Of a stretch of 9,460 nucleotides of DNA, positions 1 to 6,113 are shown in pieces. The position numbers and the translations under genes were made by a program. Position 1 is the stretch's first letter, and every line of letters starts with the position of its first letter. Origin of the DNA: Pseudomonadota bacterium (GTDB lineage: Bacteria; Pseudomonadota; Alphaproteobacteria; Sphingomonadales; Sphingomonadaceae); assembly GCA_023426225.1 (NCBI GenBank), contig JAFABD010000211.1:1-9460 (forward strand), read 5' to 3'. The notes beneath the pieces were generated by a model that saw only the letters and a list, made by a program, of their open reading frames with translations, made no database searches and was not told where the DNA came from.

Positions 1-189
1 ATCCACGGCCGCGTCGATCCCGGCGTGTGGGGAGAGGCGATGGCGACGCTGGTCGGCGGAATGCGCGCCGATCGCGTCGGCGCCGGCATGGCCGAAGCGG
101 TACGGCAGATCGGCGTCGTGCTTTCGAGGCATTTCCCACGCAGCCACGACGACATCAACGAACTGCCCGACGCGGTGATCGAACTCTGA
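1..189 (+). CDS. TPM-domain protein, C-terminal fragment (5' end outside window)
   Basis: The frame is open from the first base and ends at a TGA at 187-189, giving the last 62 residues of a longer protein. The visible part is a helical tail (GVWGEAMATLVGGMRADRVG, then an amphipathic segment reading AVRQIGVVLSRHFPR) finishing with NELPDAVIEL. From memory of the family, this resembles the C-terminus of TPM-domain (TLP18.3/Psb32/MOLO-1-like) proteins of alphaproteobacteria. Those proteins often have a run ending in a helix plus 'HFP..DDNELPD..IEL', and are usually membrane-associated with unclear function. Only the tail is visible, so the TPM fold itself, a signal peptide and membrane segments cannot be checked here. 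The family assignment is moderately secure; the reading frame is clear. The next gene follows in the same direction after about 85 nt and may be read through from this one. Confidence 0.68.
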   Translation: MHGRVDPGVWGEAMATLVGGMRADRVGAGMAEAVRQIGVVLSRHFPRSHDDINELPDAVIEL

Positions 190-274
190 CCCCGGTGCGG
201 CGGATCGAGCGGCTGACGCGTTCGACCCGCGCATGTGTGCTTTGTGCTGCAACGCAACGGCGGTAAGCAGCCGC

Positions 275-805
275 ATGACCGACGAACCGACCGAAATCGC
301 CTGGCAGGGCCAGTGGATCACCGCCAACCGCAAGGGGAAGTGGGAGTTTGTTTCGCGCGCGCGGGGTATGCAGGCGGTCGTCCTGCTCGCGATCGACGAG
401 ACGGACCATGTGCTGCTTGTCGACCAGTATCGTGTCCCGCTGGGCCGGCGCTGCCTGGAGCTTCCGGCCGGGCTGGTCGGTGACGAACTGGATGGGGATA
501 CGGTCGAGGCCGCGGCGCGGCGCGAGCTTGCCGAGGAAACGGGCTATGCCTGCGCTGCGATCGAGCCGATCGGCGCGTTCCATTCCTCGCCCGGCATGGT
601 GAGCGAAGGGTTCACGCTCGTCCGCGCGACGGGGCTCCGCCGGATCGGCGAGGGCGGCGGCGTCGATGGCGAGGATATTGTCGTCCACCGCGTGCCGTTG
701 GCCGATGTCCCTGCTTATGTCGCAGCGCGACGCGCCGAGGGAATGGCCATCGACGTCAAGCTGCTGTTGCTGCTCGGGCCGTCGCTTCTCGCTGCGCGCG
801 GCTAA
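275..805 (+). CDS. NUDIX hydrolase, ADP-ribose pyrophosphatase type
   Basis: A 176-residue cytoplasmic NUDIX hydrolase, probably cleaving ADP-ribose or related nucleoside diphosphate sugars to AMP and a sugar phosphate. The Nudix box spans about residues 69-91: G69, then R83-E84-L85-x-E87-E88-x-G90, with E84, E87 and E88 as the expected metal ligands. The preceding LELPAG (61-66) and P106, 15 residues past the box inside HSSPGMVSEGF, are features associated with the ADP-ribose pyrophosphatase subgroup. The first glutamate of the classical box is replaced by D75. The frame is open back to an ATG at 233. The ATG at 275 is preferred because a GGTAAG lies 7 nt upstream and the added residues (Cys-rich, MCALCCNATAVSS) look non-native. 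It is convergent with the minus-strand gene ending at 857. Substrate is inferred from family features only. Confidence 0.9.
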   Translation: MTDEPTEIAWQGQWITANRKGKWEFVSRARGMQAVVLLAIDETDHVLLVDQYRVPLGRRCLELPAGLVGDELDGDTVEAAARRELAEETGYACAAIEPIGAFHSSPGMVSEGFTLVRATGLRRIGEGGGVDGEDIVVHRVPLADVPAYVAARRAEGMAIDVKLLLLLGPSLLAARG

Positions 806-819
806 TGCCGCAAGCAACG

Positions 820-845
820 GCGCGTCCCCCGGACCGGGAGCGCGC
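820..845. terminator. Possible bidirectional hairpin between convergent genes
   Basis: In the 51-nt gap between the NUDIX gene and the convergent complex I subunit gene, GCGCGTCCC (820-828) can pair with GGGAGCGCGC (836-845) with one bulged G at 840 and a 7-nt loop. It is GC-rich and lies where a terminator serving both strands would be expected. No T-run follows on either strand, so it is not a canonical intrinsic terminator and may have arisen by chance in GC-rich DNA. Confidence 0.3.
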
Positions 846-856
846 CGCGGCTGCGA

Positions 857-1138
857 TCAGCGGAAATTGTCGGCGTAGGCCTGGAGCTTCAGCGTCCGCG
901 TCGGCGCGGGGACGACGTGATAGGCATAGCCTTCGCGCTCGGCATAGGCCTTGGCGGCTTCGAGCGTCGGGAAGGGGATGCGCACCTGGTTCGCGGTTTC
1001 GCCGCCGCCGGCCCAGCCGGTCAGCGGGTCGGGCCGCTGCGGCGTGTGCGGCTCGAACTCGAGCATCCACTGGTCGGTGCGCGCGCGGCCCGACTGCATC
1101 GAGTTCTTGGGACGCTGAAAGATACGGGCGGTCTTCAC
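857..1138 (-). CDS. NDUFS4-like accessory subunit of respiratory complex I (ETC complex I subunit family)
   Basis: A 93-residue protein of the ETC complex I subunit family (NDUFS4 / 18 kDa-type), which in alphaproteobacteria and mitochondria binds the peripheral arm of NADH:ubiquinone oxidoreductase. Recognisable blocks are KTARIF (2-7), a SGRARTDQWMLEFEP stretch (16-30), DPLTGWAGGGET (37-48) and VRIPFPTLEAAKAYAEREG (52-70), followed by a short tail ending YADNFR. The frame runs open far upstream through the end of hrpB (ATG codons at 1192 and 1471). I chose the GTG at 1138 because a strong GGAGG (1149-1145) sits 6 nt before it and because the family begins close to 'KTARIF'. It lies 28 nt after the hrpB stop on the same strand, so the two are probably co-transcribed. 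No other nuo gene is in the window. There is no signal peptide or membrane segment. Confidence 0.88.
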   Translation of the reverse strand: MKTARIFQRPKNSMQSGRARTDQWMLEFEPHTPQRPDPLTGWAGGGETANQVRIPFPTLEAAKAYAEREGYAYHVVPAPTRTLKLQAYADNFR

Positions 1139-1144
1139 TTCTGG

Positions 1145-1149
1145 CCTCC
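1145..1149 (-). promoter_or_regulatory. Strong Shine-Dalgarno that fixes a GTG start
   Basis: Read on the minus strand, GGAGG is followed by CCAGAA and then GTG at 1138. The 6-nt spacing is ideal and the alternative upstream ATG codons at 1192 and 1471 fall inside hrpB. This site decides the start of the complex I subunit gene. Confidence 0.75.
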
Positions 1150-1166
1150 AATCGGTCGCATCGCCT

Positions 1167-3617
1167 CTAACGCGATGCGGCGTTTCTTGCATCAGCCTTT
1201 TTCGTCCGCAGCGTCGCACTGGCGCCGGCCGGGTCGTCGGGCCAGGGATGCCGCGGATAGCGCCCGCGCATTTCCTTGGCGACCGCCGCCCAGCTTCCCG
1301 CCCAGAAGCCCGGAAGATCGCGCGTCGTCTGGATCGGCCGACCCGCCGGCGACGTGAGGCTGAGCACCAGCGGCACATTGTCGCCGATCGTCGGATGGAC
1401 CGAAAGCCCGAACAGCGCCTGGACCCGCAGTTCGACGCGCGGTCCCCCTTCGGCGGCGTAGTCGATCGCATGGCTTGAACCCGCCGGCGTCTCGAAGCGA
1501 GCGGGTGCCAGGCGGTCGAGCGCCTTTTGTTCGTCCCAGCCGATGCGGTTCTGGATCGCCTGCGTCAGTGCCTCGGGTGCGATTGCGTCGAGCCGTCGCT
1601 TCCCTGCCAGAACCGGCGGCAGCCATTCGTCCACCGCCGCGAGCAATTCGGCATCGGTGAGCGCAGCAATCCCCGCATAGGCCGCCCGTGTGCGCAGCGC
1701 ACGGCCATGGTCGGACCAGGGCAGCAGCGCGAGGCCATGCGCGCGCACGCCCTCGAGCAACGCGGCCTCGATCTCGGTCGGGCTTGCGTCCGAATCGGGG
1801 CCGCTCGACAGCCGCACCGCGCCAAGCCGCCGTTCGCGCAGCGCCTCGATGCGCCCGGTGGCGGGATCGAAGCGCACGGTTCGCCGCGTCTCGATCCGGT
1901 CGGCAAACAGCGACTCGACCGTCGCAGCCTCGATCGGCGCGGCGGAGAGAATCCGGGCACCCGCGGCCATGCCCTGGGTCTCGGCCACGGCGAGCCATTC
2001 CGCGCGCGCCAGGGGGGAGGTCGGGTCGAGTCGGAAGCCGCGGCCGCCGACCGACGCCCAGTTTTCGCCCGATGCATCGCGGCGCTTGGCCAGCCGGTCC
2101 GGAAAGGCGAGCGCGACGCAGCGGGCAACCGCAGCGTCATCGATTTCGGCGCCTGGCGCGGCCGGCACCAGCCCGGCCCAGCGCGCGGCCATCCGCCGGG
2201 CGTGTTCGGCGCGCTGTCCGCGTTCGGTGCGCCAGCGCCGCATGCGCAGTTCGAGGTCGGCGTCGTTGCCGCCCAGTCCGCGCTCGCCCAGCAGCACCGC
2301 GACCTGCGCCGCGACCTGCGCCAGGCCCTGCTCGCCGGCGCGTACCAGCATGTGTCCCAGCCGCGGCGGCAACGGCAGCCGCGCGATCGTGCGGCCATGG
2401 CCAGTCGGCCGCCCGTCGGTATCGATCGCTTCGAGCGCGGTGAGTCGCGTCCGTGCCTCGCTGATCGCCGCGTCGGGGGGCGGATCGAGCCAGGCGAGCT
2501 GGCGCGGGTCGGCGACGCCCCACAGGGCGCAATCGAGAACGAGCGCCGAAAGATCGGCTTCGAGGATTTCGGGCGGGTCGAACGGCGGCAATCCGGCGGT
2601 CGCGGCTTCCTCCCACAGTCGATAGGCGACGCCCGGCCCCTGGCGCGCGGCGCGTCCGGCGCGCTGCGTCACCGCGGCCTGGCTCGCGCGCTCGGTCACC
2701 AGCCGCGTCATCCCTGCGGCGCGGTCATAGCGTGGCCGCCGGGCCAGCCCCGAATCGACCACGACACGGATCCCGTCGAGCGTCAGCGAGGTCTCGGCGA
2801 TCGAGGTCGCGAGCACGATCTTGCGGCGGCCCTCGGCGTCGGGCGCGATCGCGGCGCGCTGCGCGGCCGGGTCCAGGCTTCCGTGGAGACGGTGGAGCAC
2901 GGTGCCCGCGATTGCTTCGAGCCGTTCGGCGGTCCGCTCGATCTCGGCCACGCCGGGAAGGAAGGCGAGCACGCCGCCTTCCGTCTCGCCCAGCGCGGTG
3001 CGCACTGCCCGCGCGACCGCGTCCTCGATGCGAACCTCGCCGGTGCGGCCCAGATAACGCAGCGTCAGCGGGTGGCTGCGCCCGGCGCTTTCGATCACCG
3101 GCGCATCGCCCATCAGGGCGGAGAAGCGGGTGCCGTCGAGCGTCGCCGACATGGCGATCAGCCGCAGGTCGGGACGCAGCGCGGCCTGCGCATCAAGCGC
3201 GAGCGCCAGGCCGAAATCGCTGTCGAGGCTGCGTTCATGCACCTCGTCGAACAACACTGCCGACACACCGTTCAGTTCGGGGTCGGCCTGGATCCTGCTG
3301 ACGAAGATGCCTTCGGTCACCACCGTCACCCGCGTCTCGGCTGACCGCCGGCTGTCCATCCGCGTCGCATAGCCGAAGCGGCGGCCGACCGGCTCGTCCG
3401 CCAAAGCCGCCATCCGTTCCGCGGCGGCGCGCGCCGCCAGCCGGCGCGGCGAGAGCAGCAGCACCTCGCCCGTGCACCAGGGCCGGTCGAGCAGCGCGGG
3501 GGCGACGCTGGTCGTCTTGCCCGCGCCCGGCGGCGCGACCAGCACCGCGTTCGGCTGCGTGTCGAGCCCGGCGACCAGCTGGTCCAGCACTTCATGGATC
3601 GGAAGCGTTTGGGTCAT
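1167..3617 (-). CDS. hrpB: ATP-dependent RNA helicase HrpB (DEAH-type)
   Basis: An 816-residue DExH-box helicase of the HrpB family, cytoplasmic, assumed from family knowledge to unwind or remodel RNA using ATP; its cellular substrate is poorly known. In order: Walker A/motif I APPGAGKTT (28-36), motif II DEVH (124-127), motif III SAT (157-159), motif V ATSIAETSLTL (270-280), motif VI QRAGRAAR (318-325), then a helicase-associated region and the HrpB C-terminal domain ending in the typical YPRHPWPDDP block. The length matches the usual size of about 810-840. The frame is open to an ATG at 3671, but the ATG at 3617 puts MTQTLPIHEVL at the N-terminus, as expected for HrpB; the site before it is weak (only a distant AGGA). 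The DEVH box and the C-terminal domain separate it from HrpA and Prp-type helicases. It is divergent from the small acidic protein gene and upstream of the complex I subunit gene. Confidence 0.95.
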   Translation of the reverse strand: MTQTLPIHEVLDQLVAGLDTQPNAVLVAPPGAGKTTSVAPALLDRPWCTGEVLLLSPRRLAARAAAERMAALADEPVGRRFGYATRMDSRRSAETRVTVVTEGIFVSRIQADPELNGVSAVLFDEVHERSLDSDFGLALALDAQAALRPDLRLIAMSATLDGTRFSALMGDAPVIESAGRSHPLTLRYLGRTGEVRIEDAVARAVRTALGETEGGVLAFLPGVAEIERTAERLEAIAGTVLHRLHGSLDPAAQRAAIAPDAEGRRKIVLATSIAETSLTLDGIRVVVDSGLARRPRYDRAAGMTRLVTERASQAAVTQRAGRAARQGPGVAYRLWEEAATAGLPPFDPPEILEADLSALVLDCALWGVADPRQLAWLDPPPDAAISEARTRLTALEAIDTDGRPTGHGRTIARLPLPPRLGHMLVRAGEQGLAQVAAQVAVLLGERGLGGNDADLELRMRRWRTERGQRAEHARRMAARWAGLVPAAPGAEIDDAAVARCVALAFPDRLAKRRDASGENWASVGGRGFRLDPTSPLARAEWLAVAETQGMAAGARILSAAPIEAATVESLFADRIETRRTVRFDPATGRIEALRERRLGAVRLSSGPDSDASPTEIEAALLEGVRAHGLALLPWSDHGRALRTRAAYAGIAALTDAELLAAVDEWLPPVLAGKRRLDAIAPEALTQAIQNRIGWDEQKALDRLAPARFETPAGSSHAIDYAAEGGPRVELRVQALFGLSVHPTIGDNVPLVLSLTSPAGRPIQTTRDLPGFWAGSWAAVAKEMRGRYPRHPWPDDPAGASATLRTKKADARNAASR

Positions 3618-3694
3618 CTCAAGCGGGCGTTTCCTGCTGCAACCAATTGCCCGCGCCGGGGTTGGGCGCAAGCGAAGCGAAGGAGCATGGCACC
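3618..3694. promoter_or_regulatory. Divergent intergenic region between hrpB and the acidic small protein gene
   Basis: These 77 nt separate two divergent starts and must hold at least one promoter unless transcription enters from outside. On the minus strand CTTGCG followed 17 nt later by CAATTG is a poor match to a sigma-70-type promoter; no convincing plus-strand -35/-10 pair was found. A short hairpin is possible, GCGCC (3653-3657) with GGCGC (3665-3669). On the plus strand GAAGGAG (3679-3685) is a good ribosome binding site 9 nt before the ATG at 3695. Confidence 0.35.
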
Positions 3695-3913
3695 ATGGCG
3701 AAGACCCTGGCTCAGTTCACGATCACCGCCGACGGCGATGGCGACTATACGCTCCACCTCGAGGACGAGGAGGGCGAAACCACCGAATTCACCGCCAGCT
3801 TCGAGCAGCTCGACCTGATCGTCGAGGCGATCGAGGAACAGCTCGACGATGACGAGGAGGAATTGCTGGGTGTCGATGCCGACGAAGCCGACGCCGAAAC
3901 GGACGAGGAATAA
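3695..3913 (+). CDS. Small, extremely acidic protein of unknown function
   Basis: A 72-residue protein that I do not recognise by name. By count it has 28 Asp or Glu, one Lys (K3), no Arg and no Cys. The first 40 residues alternate in a pattern suggesting beta strands (TLAQFTITADGDGDYTLHLE, then TTEFTASFEQ). Next comes a probable helix (LDLIVEAIEEQL), and then an acidic and probably disordered tail rich in D, E and A. Nothing suggests export or membrane insertion. The start at 3695 is supported by GAAGGAG 9 nt upstream; an earlier ATG at 3687 is out of frame, and an in-frame one at 3647 lacks a good site. The protein is divergent from hrpB and convergent with the polyprenyl synthase gene. The acidic composition could fit nucleic-acid mimicry or a binding partner of a basic protein, but that is speculation. 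Confidence 0.8.
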   Translation: MAKTLAQFTITADGDGDYTLHLEDEEGETTEFTASFEQLDLIVEAIEEQLDDDEEELLGVDADEADAETDEE

Positions 3914-3922
3914 CGCCCGTCT

Positions 3923-3939
3923 GCCGCGCCGATCGCGGC
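3923..3939. terminator. Possible hairpin between convergent genes
   Basis: In the 33-nt gap between the stop codons of the acidic protein gene and the polyprenyl synthase gene, GCCGCG (3923-3928) can pair with CGCGGC (3934-3939) around a 5-nt loop. Its position suits a shared terminator, but there is no T-run on either side. Confidence 0.3.
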
Positions 3940-3946
3940 GGCCGCG

Positions 3947-4960
3947 TCAATAGGCGCGCGCCACCGCGAACTCGACCGCCTCGATCATTGCATCCTTGGC
4001 GGGGCCGTTGGGGAAGACCGCGAGCGATTCGATCGCGCGCTGACCGTAATGGCGTGCCCGCGCCAGCGTGTCGTCGAGCGCGCGGGTGGCGCGGACCAGC
4101 CGCACCGCTTCGGCGAAATCCTCGTCGCTCGTCCGCCGCCCCAGGATGGCGTCCTGCCAGAAGCTGCGCTCGGCGTCGCCGGCGCGTGCATAGGCCAGGA
4201 TGACGGGGAGCGTCATCTTGCCTTCGCGGAAATCGTCGCCGGCATCCTTGCCCATCGTGCTCGCGTCGGAGACATAATCGATCGCGTCGTCGACCAGCTG
4301 GAACGCCACGCCCAGATAGCGGCCATAGGCGTCGAGCGCGGCTTCCTCGGCATCGGTGCGATCGGCAACCACGGCCGCGACCCGGCACGCCGCGGCAAAC
4401 AGCGCCGCGGTCTTGGCGCCGATGATGTCGAGATAGCGTTCCTCGTCGATCTCGATCCGCCGCACGGCCGTCAGCTGGTTGACCTCGCCTTCGGCGATCA
4501 CCGCGCTCGCATGGCTCAGGATGTTGAGCGCCTTCAGGCTCTCGGCCTCGACCATCAGTTCGAACGATCGGCTGAACAGGAAATCGCCGACCAGCACGCT
4601 CGCCGAATTGCCCCAGATGATGTTCGCGGTGCGGCGGCCGCGGCGCAGGTCCGAATTGTCGACCACATCGTCATGCAGCAGCGTCGCCGTGTGGATGAAC
4701 TCGACCGCAGCGGCCAGCTTGACGTGCCGGGTGCCCGAATAGCCGAGCAACCGGGCGCTCGCGAGCGTCAGCATCGGCCGCATCCGCTTGCCGCCACCCG
4801 AAATCAGGTGTCCGGCGAGTTCGGGGATCAGCGGGATCTCGGACCGCATCCGGTCCAGGATCACGGCGTTCACGCGGTCCATGTCGCTCGCCACCAGCGC
4901 GATCATCGGTTCCAGCGAAGGCTCGGGGCGCGAGCCCAGGCGATGGATGGTGGCAGTCAT
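3947..4960 (-). CDS. ispB: Trans-polyprenyl diphosphate synthase (octaprenyl/decaprenyl type, ubiquinone side chain)
   Basis: A 337-residue class I trans-isoprenyl diphosphate synthase that condenses isopentenyl diphosphate onto an allylic primer to make a long all-trans chain, here most likely the ubiquinone side chain. Visible motifs: GGGKRMRP (55-62), first Asp-rich motif DDVVD (97-101) followed by DLRRGRRT, GDFLFSRSFELM (125-136), GAKTAALF (181-188), second Asp-rich motif DDAID (224-228) and GKDAGDDFREGK (238-248). Residue 92, five before the first Asp-rich motif, is Ala and not aromatic, which in this family permits long products. Sphingomonads carry Q-10, so decaprenyl is the likely product, but chain length cannot be read from sequence alone. 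The frame is open to 5074; the ATG at 4960 (MTATIHRLG) matches the family N-terminus and length. The gene is divergent from chorismate mutase. Confidence 0.92.
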   Translation of the reverse strand: MTATIHRLGSRPEPSLEPMIALVASDMDRVNAVILDRMRSEIPLIPELAGHLISGGGKRMRPMLTLASARLLGYSGTRHVKLAAAVEFIHTATLLHDDVVDNSDLRRGRRTANIIWGNSASVLVGDFLFSRSFELMVEAESLKALNILSHASAVIAEGEVNQLTAVRRIEIDEERYLDIIGAKTAALFAAACRVAAVVADRTDAEEAALDAYGRYLGVAFQLVDDAIDYVSDASTMGKDAGDDFREGKMTLPVILAYARAGDAERSFWQDAILGRRTSDEDFAEAVRLVRATRALDDTLARARHYGQRAIESLAVFPNGPAKDAMIEAVEFAVARAY

Positions 4961-5006
4961 GGGCTCGCTCTGGCCTCTGTCATCGCCAAACGCAAGAGCA
5001 TGGCTT

Positions 5007-5037
5007 GCCTCTACGGCCTGCGCAGGCGAATAGAGGC
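5007..5037. promoter_or_regulatory. Nested inverted repeat upstream of chorismate mutase
   Basis: Outer arms GCCTCTA (5007-5013) and TAGAGGC (5031-5037) are perfectly complementary. They enclose a perfect 12-base palindrome GCCTGCGCAGGC (5016-5027) with 2 and 3 unpaired bases between. As RNA this could fold into a 7-bp stem, a small internal loop, a 4-bp stem and a GCGC tetraloop, ending 4 nt before the AAGGGGA ribosome binding site (5042-5048) of the gene starting at 5055. As DNA it is a dyad between two divergent genes, so it could be an operator. A weak CTTGCC -35-like box (5004-5009) overlaps the left arm, without a good -10. The repeat is seen directly; any function is inferred. Confidence 0.5.
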
Positions 5038-5054
5038 GCGAAAGGGGAAACCGA

Positions 5055-5339
5055 ATGCCCGACGCCACGCTCACCCGCTATCGCCAGAGCATCGACAATA
5101 TCGATGCGGCGCTGGTGTTCATGCTGGCGGAACGGTTCAAGGTTACGCAGGCGGTCGGCCGCTACAAGGCCGAATCGGGGCTGCCGCCCGCCGATCCGGG
5201 GCGCGAAGAACAGCAGATCGCGCGCCTGCGGAAGCTGGCGAGCGAAGCGCAGCTCGATCCTGAATTCTCCGAAAAGTTTCTCCGCTTCATCATCGATGAG
5301 GTCATCCGGCATCATGCCGGAATGCAGAAGGCGGGCTGA
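5055..5339 (+). CDS. Chorismate mutase, AroQ class (monofunctional)
   Basis: A 94-residue all-helical AroQ-type chorismate mutase, converting chorismate to prephenate at the branch to phenylalanine and tyrosine. Compared with the E. coli P-protein mutase domain (recalled numbering, offset by one), the active-site set is R10, R27, K38, D47, R50 and E51. The position matching Gln88 is H87 within EVIRHH (82-87). The helical pattern RYRQSIDNIDAALVFMLAER (8-27) opens the protein. There is no signal peptide, fused prephenate dehydratase, dehydrogenase or DAHP synthase domain, so it is a stand-alone cytoplasmic enzyme. The ATG at 5055 follows AAGGGGA (5042-5048) by 6 nt. A nested inverted repeat lies just upstream. 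The lipoprotein gene starts 6 nt after its stop, suggesting co-transcription. Confidence 0.92.
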   Translation: MPDATLTRYRQSIDNIDAALVFMLAERFKVTQAVGRYKAESGLPPADPGREEQQIARLRKLASEAQLDPEFSEKFLRFIIDEVIRHHAGMQKAG

Positions 5340-5345
5340 TCGTTG

Positions 5346-6065
5346 ATGACCTCATCGCTTCTGACGCGCGCCGTGTTCGTGTTGCCTGCGCTGGCGTCCG
5401 CGCTGGCGGGCTGTGCCGCCGATCGGGCGGGCGGGCGCGGTCCGGCCGCTGCGCCTGCTGCGGCGTCGAGCCCGACCGCTTCGTCGGCTGATCTCGCCAT
5501 GGCGGTCCGTGCCGTGGCAGCGCAAAAGCCGCCCGCCGGCTATCGCTTTGTCGAGGACCGGCTGGTTGCCACCACCTTTGGTCCGGTGCTGCTCCGGCGG
5601 GGGCGCGCGCCCGACGGCGCGCATGCCGACGGTGGGCTGGTCGCCGCCTATTATCTGCGACGCGATGCGGCGGGGTTCGCGCTCGCCCAGGCCTATCCGG
5701 AGATGGTCAGCACGGGCAGTTTCGGCGATTTCGCGCAATGGGAGGTCAGCTCCGCGTTCGGCGCCAATCCGGTGGTCCGGGTCGAGGGCGGCGGCACCTG
5801 GCAGGGATGCACGATGAGCGTCGCCTCGCTCGTCGAACTCACCCCCAAGGGGCCGCAATTGCTTGCCGACGTGCCGCTCTATTACGACAATGGCGGTGCG
5901 GTCGAACGCGGCGCACAGCGATTTACCGGCACGATCGGCCCGATCGAACCCGGCCGGGGCTTCACCGTGCGTTATCGTGGAACCCGGACGTTCGCCGAAC
6001 GCTACGTGCGCGACGGCGGCACCTATCGGCTTCAGGGCGGAAGTTCGCGCGTTCCCGGCTGCTGA
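5346..6065 (+). CDS. Predicted lipoprotein of unknown function
   Basis: A 239-residue protein I do not recognise. The N-terminus is a lipoprotein signal: a short basic start with R8, a hydrophobic core AVFVLPALASALAG (9-22) and a lipobox LAGC with C23 as the lipidation site. Position +2 is Ala rather than Asp, which by the enterobacterial rule favours the outer membrane. Residues 24-48 are an Ala/Pro/Ser-rich linker. The remainder looks like a mixed alpha/beta or beta-rich periplasmic domain, with YRFVEDRLVATTFGPVLLRR (66-85), GGTWQGCTMSV (149-159) and a beta-rich end. C155 and the last residue C239 could form a disulphide. The ATG at 5346 is preferred over the adjacent TTG at 5343. It begins 6 nt after the chorismate mutase stop; the best site is a loose GGCGGG about 10 nt upstream, so translational coupling is plausible. 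A role in aromatic metabolism should not be assumed. Confidence 0.82.
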   Translation: MTSSLLTRAVFVLPALASALAGCAADRAGGRGPAAAPAAASSPTASSADLAMAVRAVAAQKPPAGYRFVEDRLVATTFGPVLLRRGRAPDGAHADGGLVAAYYLRRDAAGFALAQAYPEMVSTGSFGDFAQWEVSSAFGANPVVRVEGGGTWQGCTMSVASLVELTPKGPQLLADVPLYYDNGGAVERGAQRFTGTIGPIEPGRGFTVRYRGTRTFAERYVRDGGTYRLQGGSSRVPGC

Positions 6066-6113
6066 TCGCCGCCGGGCGCGCCGCGGTCTGATGGGCGTGC
6101 AACGGAGGCGGCG

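Noticed and set aside
233..274. Upstream start adding 14 residues to the NUDIX protein
   Set aside because: No ribosome binding site before the ATG at 233, and the Cys-rich extension does not resemble family N-termini; the ATG at 275 has a GGTAAG at suitable spacing.
155..817. Minus-strand open frame (220 codons) opposite the NUDIX gene
   Set aside because: Antisense to an intact Nudix box; low-complexity translation without recognisable features.
1527..3344. Long plus-strand open frame (605 codons) opposite hrpB
   Set aside because: It lies wholly antisense to a clear helicase with all motifs. Its composition (Arg, Gly, Ala, Pro, His rich, low complexity) is that expected from the reverse complement of GC-rich coding sequence, and no domain is visible.
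4049..5263. Plus-strand open frame (404 codons) opposite the polyprenyl synthase and running into chorismate mutase
   Set aside because: It is antisense to a well-supported gene and then out of frame with another. No recognisable domain; a shadow frame of GC-rich DNA.
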